Assembly: GCA_946613735.1 (NCBI GenBank)
Contig: CAMOFS010000094.1
Location: 1 to 6,494, forward strand
DNA length: 6,494 nt
Reading direction: 5' to 3'
DNA from: an uncultured Lachnospiraceae bacterium
Lineage (GTDB): Bacteria; Bacillota_A; Clostridia; Lachnospirales; Lachnospiraceae
Part shown: piece after piece, positions 1-5,035 of the stretch
Layout: every line of letters starts with the position of its first letter
Position numbering within the stretch: the stretch's first letter is position 1
Translations under genes and position numbers: made by a program
The notes under the pieces: generated by a model
Database searches by the model: none
Seen by the model: only the letters and a program-made list of their open reading frames with translations
What the model was told of the DNA's origin: nothing

Positions 1-198
1 GGTAAAAACTGTATCATCGGAGCCGGCGCCCTAGTCAGTGAAAACAAGGTGATCCCGGATAACTCCGTGGTGATCGGAGTTCCGGGAAAGGTGGTCAGGG
101 AAATGACACAGGAGGATTTTGACAGTCGGCGTAGGAATATTGACGTATATGTTAATGCAGCAAAGGAATATCTGGAGGGGAAATACGAGGTATTTTAA
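1..198 (+). CDS. Gamma-carbonic-anhydrase-like hexapeptide-repeat protein, 3' end only
   Basis: Frame 1 is open from the window edge to TAA at 196-198, giving the last 65 residues; the start lies outside. The visible part begins with GKNCIIGAGALVSENKVIP and continues through NSVVIGVPGKVVRE. These are the final turns of a left-handed beta-helix with the I-G-A-G-A and V-I-G-V-P-G-K signatures of the gamma-carbonic anhydrase/YrdA/PaaY branch of hexapeptide proteins. A charged helical tail follows, ending in EYLEGKYEVF, which usually packs against the trimer. Known for the family: homotrimers, cytoplasmic, with metal bound by histidines between subunits. Those histidines would lie upstream of the window, so enzymatic activity cannot be judged. 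An O-acetyltransferase of the same fold is the main alternative, but the VIGVPGKVVR end favours the gamma-CA-like group. The gene is closed off from its neighbour by the terminator at 246-282. Confidence 0.8.
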   Translation, partial: GKNCIIGAGALVSENKVIPDNSVVIGVPGKVVREMTQEDFDSRRRNIDVYVNAAKEYLEGKYEVF

Positions 199-225
199 AG
201 ATCCTTCGCTTCGCTCAGGATGACA
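199..225. repeat. Short hairpin repeat (ATCCT-TCGCTTCGCTC-AGGAT) directly after a stop codon
   Basis: The arms ATCCT (201-205) and AGGAT (217-221) are perfect inverted repeats. Inside them GC (208-209) and GC (213-214) can pair around a TTC loop. The sequence then continues TGACA (221-225). From memory, the reverse complement, TCATCCTGAGCGAAGCG followed by AAGGAT, resembles a short intergenic element that recurs in many bacterial genomes. Only one copy is visible here, so calling it a repeat rests on that recollection and not on the window. It begins one base after the TAA of the upstream gene. No protein or RNA function is claimed. Confidence 0.45.
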
Positions 226-245
226 AAATAGTTTAAGATGACAGG

Positions 246-282
246 TAAACCGGTAGGATATCCCACCGGTTTATCATTTTTT
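246..282 (+). terminator. Rho-independent terminator after the hexapeptide-repeat gene
   Basis: TAAACCGGT (246-254) and ACCGGTTTA (265-273) form a perfect 9-bp stem around a 10-base loop. Three bases later comes a run of six T (277-282). It lies 48 bases after the stop at 198 and should end transcription of the upstream gene, so msmK needs its own promoter. The opposite strand has no comparable T run after the stem, so it is probably one-directional. Confidence 0.85.
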
Positions 283-308
283 ACAAAAACTTTCGGTATA
301 TATAACAT
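280..308 (+). promoter_or_regulatory. Candidate sigma-A promoter for msmK
   Basis: TTTACA (280-285) matches the -35 consensus at 5 of 6 positions. It is followed after 17 bases by TAACAT (303-308), a 4 of 6 match to TATAAT. An alternative -10, TATAAC (301-306), fits TATAAT better but leaves only a 15-base spacer. The predicted start near 314-316 would give a leader of about 80 nt. The T run of the preceding terminator overlaps the -35 box, a compact arrangement. This is pattern matching only; the 5' end is not proven. Confidence 0.45.
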
Positions 309-310
309 AG

Positions 311-328
311 GCTTTTTTACAAAAAAGC
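311..328. repeat. Perfect 8-bp inverted repeat GCTTTTTT-AC-AAAAAAGC in the msmK leader
   Basis: GCTTTTTT (311-318) and AAAAAAGC (321-328) are exact reverse complements separated by two bases. The core TTTTTTACAAAAA (313-325) also occurs as a direct copy at 277-289, 36 bases upstream. The element sits at or just after the predicted transcription start, where an operator could block or modulate initiation. As RNA it would be a weak A-U hairpin with no T run of its own, so a terminator role is unlikely. No known regulator motif (for example CcpA cre) was recognised. Confidence 0.5.
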
Positions 329-363
329 TGTAACATGGCAGATGTAGGTTTAACACATTACCA

Positions 364-380
364 TTTCATATGATATGAAA
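364..380. promoter_or_regulatory. 17-bp perfect palindrome abutting the msmK ribosome binding site
   Basis: TTTCATAT (364-371), a central G (372) and ATATGAAA (373-380) form a perfect palindrome. Its right arm supplies the first bases of the Shine-Dalgarno sequence AAAGGAG (378-384), which lies 9 bases before the ATG at 394. A second purine stretch, GAAGG (384-388), follows. With only one central base the RNA must open at least the innermost pairs to fold, so a DNA-binding dimer site is as plausible as an RNA hairpin. It is well downstream of the candidate promoter, within the predicted leader. Confidence 0.5.
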
Positions 381-393
381 GGAGAAGGAACAA

Positions 394-1506
394 ATGGCTA
401 GCATTTCAATGAAGAACATTTGCAAGGTTTATCCCAACGGTTTTGAGGCCGTTAAGGACTTTAACCTTGAAGTACAGGATCAGGAGTTTATTATTTTCGT
501 AGGACCCTCCGGTTGCGGTAAGTCTACCACCCTTCGTATGGTAGCAGGCCTTGAGGACATCTCAAGCGGCGAGCTTCGTATCGATGACAAGATCATGAAC
601 AACGTTGAGCCCAAGGATCGTGATATCGCAATGGTATTCCAGAACTACGCTCTTTATCCTCATATGTCAGTATATGATAACATGGCATTCGGACTTAAGA
701 TCCGCAAGATGCCCAAGGAAGAGATCGACAAGCGCGTTCAGGAAGCAGCTAAGATCCTTGATCTGGACAAGCTTTTAGACCGTAAGCCCAAGGCTCTTTC
801 AGGTGGACAGCGTCAGCGTGTTGCCATGGGTCGTGCCATCGTTCGTAACCCCAAGGTATTCCTTATGGATGAGCCTCTTTCCAACCTGGATGCAAAGCTT
901 CGTGTTCAGATGCGTACAGAGATCTCCAAGCTCCATGACAGACTCGGCGCTACCATCATCTACGTTACACATGACCAGACAGAGGCTATGACCCTTGGTA
1001 CCCGTATCGTAGTTATGAAGGACGGTGTAGTACAGCAGATCGATACACCTCAAAACCTTTACAATGCACCCGGTAATCTCTTTGTTGCAGGCTTTATCGG
1101 ATCACCCCAGATGAACTTCTTCGATGCGAAGATCGAAAAGAACGGTGATGCTGTTACCGCTACTGTAGGCGGAGCAAAGCTTTCTGTTCCCGCTACCAAG
1201 GCAAAGGCCCTTATCGATGGCGGCTATGATGGCAAGACTGTTACCATGGGTATCCGTCCTGAGGACATCTACGATTCACAGATGATGATCGACGCTAACC
1301 CCAATGCTGTTATCGAGTCCGTTATCCGTGTATACGAGCTTTTGGGAGCTGAGGTATTCCTTTACTTTGATTATGCAGATGCTCAGGTTACAGCACGAGT
1401 TGACCCTCGCACTACAGCCGGCGTAGGTGATACAGTTAAGTTTGCTCTGGATATGGAGAAGACTCACTTCTTTGACAAGGACACAGAGAAGACTATCACC
1501 AACTAG
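394..1506 (+). CDS. msmK: Carbohydrate ABC importer ATP-binding protein, MsmK/MsmX/UgpC family
   Basis: A 370-residue cytoplasmic ATPase that, in this family, couples ATP hydrolysis to several sugar importers whose own operons lack an ATPase. The nucleotide-binding domain shows Walker A GPSGCGKS (37-44), Q-loop VFQNYALYPHM (81-91), signature LSGGQ (135-139), Walker B VFLMDEP with catalytic E160, D-loop SNLD (163-166) and switch H193. From about residue 235 a C-terminal TOBE/OB regulatory domain follows, including GIRPED (286-291) and ELLGAEVFLYF. All catalytic residues are present and the length is normal. The start ATG has AAAGGAG 9 bases upstream. No permease or binding-protein gene is adjacent, as expected of the shared, multitask type. 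Arginine is almost always CGT, with no AGG and a single AGA, unlike the downstream genes, suggesting high expression. Exact substrates cannot be deduced; maltodextrin, sn-glycerol-3-phosphate and raffinose-type importers use relatives. UgpC is an alternative name. Confidence 0.95.
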   Translation: MASISMKNICKVYPNGFEAVKDFNLEVQDQEFIIFVGPSGCGKSTTLRMVAGLEDISSGELRIDDKIMNNVEPKDRDIAMVFQNYALYPHMSVYDNMAFGLKIRKMPKEEIDKRVQEAAKILDLDKLLDRKPKALSGGQRQRVAMGRAIVRNPKVFLMDEPLSNLDAKLRVQMRTEISKLHDRLGATIIYVTHDQTEAMTLGTRIVVMKDGVVQQIDTPQNLYNAPGNLFVAGFIGSPQMNFFDAKIEKNGDAVTATVGGAKLSVPATKAKALIDGGYDGKTVTMGIRPEDIYDSQMMIDANPNAVIESVIRVYELLGAEVFLYFDYADAQVTARVDPRTTAGVGDTVKFALDMEKTHFFDKDTEKTITN

Positions 1507-1514
1507 ACAACCAT

Positions 1515-1543
1515 TTGCACAAATCCTCGTAAAGTAGTAAAAT
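1515..1543 (+). promoter_or_regulatory. Weak candidate promoter for the PucR-type regulator
   Basis: TTGCAC (1515-1520, first three bases of the -35 consensus) is separated by 17 bases from TAAAAT (1538-1543), a 5 of 6 match to TATAAT. The predicted start near 1550 would fall just before the GAGG ribosome binding site (1551-1554), giving a leader of about a dozen bases. The -10 box sits in the loop and 3' arm of the hairpin at 1525-1554. The weak -35 box keeps confidence low; read-through from msmK is the alternative source of transcript. Confidence 0.35.
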
Positions 1544-1554
1544 ACTTTTCGAGG
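1525..1554 (+). promoter_or_regulatory. Hairpin whose 3' arm contains the regulator's ribosome binding site
   Basis: CCTCG (1525-1529) pairs with CGAGG (1550-1554) and AAAGTA (1531-1536) with TACTTT (1543-1548). There is one T-T mismatch between the two blocks and a 6-base loop GTAAAA. The GAGG of the 3' arm is the only Shine-Dalgarno-like sequence before the ATG at 1562. In a transcript reading through from msmK it would be paired. No T run follows the stem, so it is not a standard terminator, though it could define or protect the msmK 3' end. The inverted repeat could equally be a DNA operator. Confidence 0.55.
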
Positions 1555-1561
1555 TGTGTGT

Positions 1562-2431
1562 ATGGATAAGGACGTTAAGGACCTTTTAAAAAAGCTTAAT
1601 AAAGAAACCGGTCTGAATCTTGAGATTTCCGAGGCGGATGTGGATGAAGATACCTCCTTACGTTTACAGGAATTATTGCTTTCTGTAAAAGACCACTCTC
1701 GTCGGGATCTCTTTTGGCAGAATCTCCTCCTCGGGCAGTTGTCCCGGGAGGAGGCGGTTCTGCTGTCCCACCGGTTTCATATAGATATGAGCGCCCCCCG
1801 GGTGCTCTTTCTTGTTGGATTTTTGGATCCCGTTAATGAGATGATCATTTCCCTTCTCAAGAATACCCTGGGGAAAAGGGACGAGTTCATATCTTTGGAT
1901 GACCGGCACTTTGTTATCATAAAGGCTGCGGGGGATGCTGATTACAAGGATGAGGCCCTGGGTTTGTCGGATCTGATCCTAACTGAGGCTATGGTTTCTG
2001 CGAAAACAGCATATGATACACCGGTGGAGGATCTTTTTGAGCTGTCAGCAAGTCTTTGCCATTGCGAGGCGGCACTCAAGCTTTCCTCTCTTTTACCCGG
2101 GGACGGACGGGTCATTTTCTGCGGGGATCTCCGCTTTGAAAAGCTTTTGTACTCTGTCAGCGAAGAGTCCGCTAAGGAGTTTTTAGCTGAAAGTGTACCG
2201 GATGCTGATCAGTTTGTCCTGGACAATGAGATGAAAAACACCATCACCACCCTATTTGAAAACGAGCTCAACATTGCCGATACGGCCAAGGCCCTTTTTA
2301 TACACAGGAATACCCTGGTCTACCGGCTTGAAAAGTTTTACAAAAAGACAGGGCTTGATCTTAAGAGATTTGATGATGCGGTGATATGCCGGACGGCTCT
2401 TATCCTTTCTGAGCTGTACGGAGTGAAATAG
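1562..2431 (+). CDS. PucR/CdaR-type helix-turn-helix transcriptional regulator
   Basis: A 289-residue cytoplasmic protein. The C-terminal 60 residues (about 224-283), from MKNTITTLFENELNIADTAK through HRNTLVYRLEKFYKKTGLDL to the final helix, match the PucR C-terminal HTH (HTH_30 type) of purine-catabolism and carbohydrate-diacid regulators. The N-terminal 220 residues carry no domain I can name. They include a hydrophobic strand RVLFLVGFLDP (80-90) and a region VEDLFELSASLCHCEAALKL (155-174) resembling the GGDEF-like middle part of CdaR proteins. I see no membrane segment. Start choice: an in-frame GTG at 1556 lies one base after GAGG (1551-1554), too close, whereas ATG 1562 has a 7-base spacing. 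It lies 55 bases downstream of msmK on the same strand, and I infer a link to carbon uptake. Ligand and target genes are unknown. It could also be regulated through the hairpin over its start. Confidence 0.8.
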   Translation: MDKDVKDLLKKLNKETGLNLEISEADVDEDTSLRLQELLLSVKDHSRRDLFWQNLLLGQLSREEAVLLSHRFHIDMSAPRVLFLVGFLDPVNEMIISLLKNTLGKRDEFISLDDRHFVIIKAAGDADYKDEALGLSDLILTEAMVSAKTAYDTPVEDLFELSASLCHCEAALKLSSLLPGDGRVIFCGDLRFEKLLYSVSEESAKEFLAESVPDADQFVLDNEMKNTITTLFENELNIADTAKALFIHRNTLVYRLEKFYKKTGLDLKRFDDAVICRTALILSELYGVK

Positions 2432-2451
2432 GACAGCATCACTTTTATAAT
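2423..2451 (+). promoter_or_regulatory. Candidate promoter of the gdpP-rplI-dnaB unit
   Basis: A perfect -10 box TATAAT (2446-2451) is preceded at 17 bases by GTGAAA (2423-2428), a 4 of 6 match to TTGACA that overlaps the end of the regulator gene. The predicted start is near 2458, leaving a leader of about 55 bases. No terminator with a T run separates the regulator from gdpP, so some read-through is also likely. The three downstream genes have no further space for promoters. Confidence 0.5.
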
Positions 2452-2464
2452 TTGAAAAAAAGTG
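2440..2464. repeat. Imperfectly understood 7-bp inverted repeat around the -10 region
   Basis: CACTTTT (2440-2446) and AAAAGTG (2458-2464) are exact reverse complements flanking 11 bases that include most of the TATAAT box and the predicted start. It is too A-T rich, and lacks a T run, to be a convincing terminator. Its placement would suit an operator. With 7-base arms in A-T rich DNA, chance is a real possibility. Confidence 0.3.
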
Positions 2465-2511
2465 TTATTATATCCATTAGCAGTTTTCGGGATACCGATT
2501 TAGGATGATAT

Positions 2512-4581
2512 ATGAGTAATATACAGATAAAAGGTCGTTTAAAAGCATATTTGCAGGCACCCCTGTTTATGGGAGTGCTCTTTTTGGTGGGCTCGCTTAT
2601 CCTTCTTAAGATAAGCTTCGGACTCGGTCTTTTTGCAGGGATCATTTCTCTGGTATACGCCGTCATTATTTATATTGCATATAGGATCACATGGAAAAAG
2701 CTAACGGAGGAGATCATCAATTTTGCGGTCCAGTACGGTACCGTGCAGAATCGACTGCTTGGCAAGTTCCAGATCCCCTATGCAGTCATGGATGGCGAGG
2801 GCAAGCTTTTGTGGCTAAACGAGCGTTTTATGGAACTTTCGGGCAAGGACAGATCCTACAGGAAGTCCATCAGCTCCATTTTTCCCGAGGTTACAAGAGA
2901 AAATATAGGACGCATAGAGTCCGGCAGCTTCACGGTCCAGCTTACCTACAATGACCGTATCTATGATGCCATTTTGGAAAAGATTCCTCTGGATATGTAC
3001 AACACAGAGGATTTTGAGCCGGTTACGGACAGCAAAAAGATGATAATAGAGGGTGTCGGAGAGATCACCTCAATTATGCTGGTTGATGTAACCGAGCGCG
3101 AGACCCACAAAAAACGTAATTTGGAGCAGCAGATGGTACCGGCCCTTGTCTACGTGGACAATTTTGAAGAGGTTATGGAGTCCGTGGATGAGGTCAAGCG
3201 TTCCATGCTGGTGGCCATGATCGACCGTAAGATCAACAGGTACTTCAGGGAGATAGACGGTGTGGTCAAAAAGCTGGAGAGGGACAAGTATTTTGTTATC
3301 TTCCAGAGCCAGTACCTTAAGACACTTGAAGACGGCAAGTTCTCCCTTTTGGAGGATATCCAGACGATCAAGGTCGGTAATGATTCGGTATTTACCATAA
3401 GTATTGGTATCGGTATGGGGGCTACCTCATACACCCAGTGTTCTGAATATGCACGGGCAGCCATAGGTATGGCTCTTGGACGCGGCGGTTCCCAGGTGGT
3501 GATCAAGGATAATCAGGAAGTATCATACTACGGAATACGAGGCCGCGAGGTGGAAAAGAACACCAGAGTCAAGGCCAGGGTAAAAGCCCAGGCGCTTAGG
3601 GAAATGATGGAGACCAGAAGCAGGGTGCTTGTCATGGGTCATTCCATTTCGGATGCAGATGCTCTGGGAGCGGCAGTCGGAGTGTACGTGGCAGCTACAG
3701 CTTTGGGTAAGCCCTGTCAGATAGTGTTAAATACAGTTACTTCTTCGCTTCGCCCCCTTGTTGATATGTTCACCACAGAGGCGGGTTATCCCAGGGATCT
3801 TTTCATCAACTCAGAGGAAGCACTGACGGTGGTGGACAATAACACCCTGGTCATGGTGGTGGATACCAACAGGCCTAACTACACTGAGTGTCCCCAGCTC
3901 CTTAACAGGGGCGGTGGTGTGGTGGTTTTTGACCATCACAGGCACGGCAGTGAAAAGATAAAGAATCCGCTGCTTTCATATATTGAGCCATATGCATCCT
4001 CTGCCTGCGAGATGCTGGCTGAGGTGTTGCAGTATTTTGATGACGGCATCACCCTTACCAGTCAGGAAGCGGATTGTATTTATGCCGGTATGCTCATAGA
4101 TACCAACAATTTTATGACAAAGACCGGAGTGCGTACCTTTGAGGCAGCAGCCTTTTTGCGTCGAAGCGGCGCGGATGTCATCCGGGTCAGGAAGCTTTTG
4201 CGTGAGGATATGAACGCCTACAAGGCAAGGGCTGAGGTGGTCAGGAATGCAGAGGTATACAGGAATGCGTTTGCCATTTCCGTATGCGAAGCCAAGGAGG
4301 CAGAAAGCCCCACCATCGTAGGAGCCCAGGCTTCCAACGAGCTTTTGAACATAGTAGGGATAAAGGCATCCTTTGTGCTTACCGAGTATCAGGGCAAGAT
4401 CTACGTCTCATCTCGTTCCATAGATGAGATAGACGTCCAGCTGATCATGGAGCGTCTGGGTGGAGGCGGCCATTTGAATGTGGCAGGAGCCCAGATAGAG
4501 GGTGAGACCGTATCGGAGGTCAAGCACAGGATCGAAAATATTATAGATGTAATGATGGATGAAGGAGAGATAAAACTATGA
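2512..4581 (+). CDS. gdpP: Cyclic-di-AMP phosphodiesterase GdpP (DHH/DHHA1 family, membrane-anchored)
   Basis: A 689-residue protein of the YybT/GdpP family, which hydrolyses c-di-AMP to pApA and so controls potassium and osmolyte homeostasis and cell-wall stress. Two membrane helices lie at about 17-34 and 37-57. A PAS-like domain follows (about 80-195; heme-binding in Bacillus), then a degenerate GGDEF domain (about 205-340) with GRGGSQ (323-328). The catalytic DHH domain shows GHSISDAD (376-383: H377, D381, D383), VVDTN (449-453, D451), FDHHR (D474, H475, H476) and IDTNNF (D530). The DHHA1 domain ends with GGGGH (650-654). All expected metal ligands are visible and the length is normal. 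AGGA (2502-2505) precedes the ATG by 6 bases. The stop overlaps the rplI start by four bases (ATGA), indicating translational coupling. Oddities: GRGGS where family members often read GRGGD, and N453 where relatives often have His. Confidence 0.95.
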   Translation: MSNIQIKGRLKAYLQAPLFMGVLFLVGSLILLKISFGLGLFAGIISLVYAVIIYIAYRITWKKLTEEIINFAVQYGTVQNRLLGKFQIPYAVMDGEGKLLWLNERFMELSGKDRSYRKSISSIFPEVTRENIGRIESGSFTVQLTYNDRIYDAILEKIPLDMYNTEDFEPVTDSKKMIIEGVGEITSIMLVDVTERETHKKRNLEQQMVPALVYVDNFEEVMESVDEVKRSMLVAMIDRKINRYFREIDGVVKKLERDKYFVIFQSQYLKTLEDGKFSLLEDIQTIKVGNDSVFTISIGIGMGATSYTQCSEYARAAIGMALGRGGSQVVIKDNQEVSYYGIRGREVEKNTRVKARVKAQALREMMETRSRVLVMGHSISDADALGAAVGVYVAATALGKPCQIVLNTVTSSLRPLVDMFTTEAGYPRDLFINSEEALTVVDNNTLVMVVDTNRPNYTECPQLLNRGGGVVVFDHHRHGSEKIKNPLLSYIEPYASSACEMLAEVLQYFDDGITLTSQEADCIYAGMLIDTNNFMTKTGVRTFEAAAFLRRSGADVIRVRKLLREDMNAYKARAEVVRNAEVYRNAFAISVCEAKEAESPTIVGAQASNELLNIVGIKASFVLTEYQGKIYVSSRSIDEIDVQLIMERLGGGGHLNVAGAQIEGETVSEVKHRIENIIDVMMDEGEIKL

Positions 4582-5027
4582 AGGTGATCTTACTTACAGA
4601 TGTTAAGCCACATGGGAAAAAGGGAGATGTGGTGGATGTATCCGATTCCCTGGCAAGGAATGTACTGATCAAGAAAAAACAGGCTGTGGAAGCCACTCCC
4701 CAGAATATGAACAATCTCAAGCTCCAGAATCAGCATGCCGACAAGGTTGCGGCAGAGAATCTGGCATCCGCAAAGGAGCTTAAAAAACAGATAGAGCAAT
4801 GGACGGTGGAGACATCCATCAAGTCCGGTGAGGGAGGCAGGACCTTTGGCTCCGTATCCTCCAAGGAGATCGCTCAGGCCGTAAAGGACCAGTATGACAC
4901 GGATATTGACAAGAAAAAGATCATAGTATCCGAGCCCATTAAGAGTCTGGGAACACATGAGGTAAAGATCAAGCTTCATCAGGAGGTGACAGCCACCCTT
5001 CGTGTCCACGTGGCGGAGCAGGCTTAG
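4578..5027 (+). CDS. rplI: 50S ribosomal protein L9
   Basis: A 149-residue protein of the standard L9 length, part of the large ribosomal subunit near the L1 stalk base. The N-terminal 23S rRNA-binding domain (about 1-50) begins MKVILLTDVKPHGKKGDVVD and leads into a long charged connecting helix (about 43-75). The C-terminal domain shows GEGGRTFGSVSSKEIA (84-99), IDKKKIIVSEPIKSLGTHEV and a conserved KLHQEVTATLRVHV end. AAGGAG (4562-4567) lies 10 bases before the ATG, inside gdpP. The 4-base overlap with gdpP and the 8-base gap to dnaB place it mid-operon, as in Bacillus yybT-rplI-dnaC. Odd: the usual DGYA-N-F loop of the N-domain reads DSLARNVLIKKKQA, so both conserved glycines at positions 24 and 34 are replaced (S24, K34). 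The family assignment is not in doubt. Confidence 0.96.
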   Translation: MKVILLTDVKPHGKKGDVVDVSDSLARNVLIKKKQAVEATPQNMNNLKLQNQHADKVAAENLASAKELKKQIEQWTVETSIKSGEGGRTFGSVSSKEIAQAVKDQYDTDIDKKKIIVSEPIKSLGTHEVKIKLHQEVTATLRVHVAEQA

Positions 5028-5035
5028 GAGGGAAT

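Noticed and set aside
199..393. Riboswitch, small RNA or CcpA cre site in the msmK leader
   Set aside because: No conserved riboswitch core or cre-like TGWAANCGNTNWCA could be found; only short inverted repeats are present.
799..1053. Open frames on both strands within msmK
   Set aside because: They overlap the LSGGQ to H-loop region, which is clearly coding in the msmK frame; their products are low-complexity shadows.
1556..1561. GTG start two codons upstream of the chosen ATG of the PucR-type regulator
   Set aside because: It lies one base after the GAGG ribosome binding site, too close for initiation; ATG 1562 has a 7-base spacing.
2445..2666. 73-codon minus-strand frame crossing the regulator-gdpP gap
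   Set aside because: It lies mostly opposite the gdpP membrane helices, shows no recognisable protein and would need a promoter inside gdpP.
3741..3755. TTCTTCGCTTCGCCC in gdpP resembling the core of the hairpin repeat at 199-225
   Set aside because: Only the TTCGCTTCGC core matches, the arms are missing and it encodes conserved gdpP sequence; a chance similarity.
4590..5009. 139-codon open frame on the minus strand opposite rplI
   Set aside because: It is a mirror of the conserved rplI coding sequence, has no family resemblance, and no ribosome binding site or promoter was seen.
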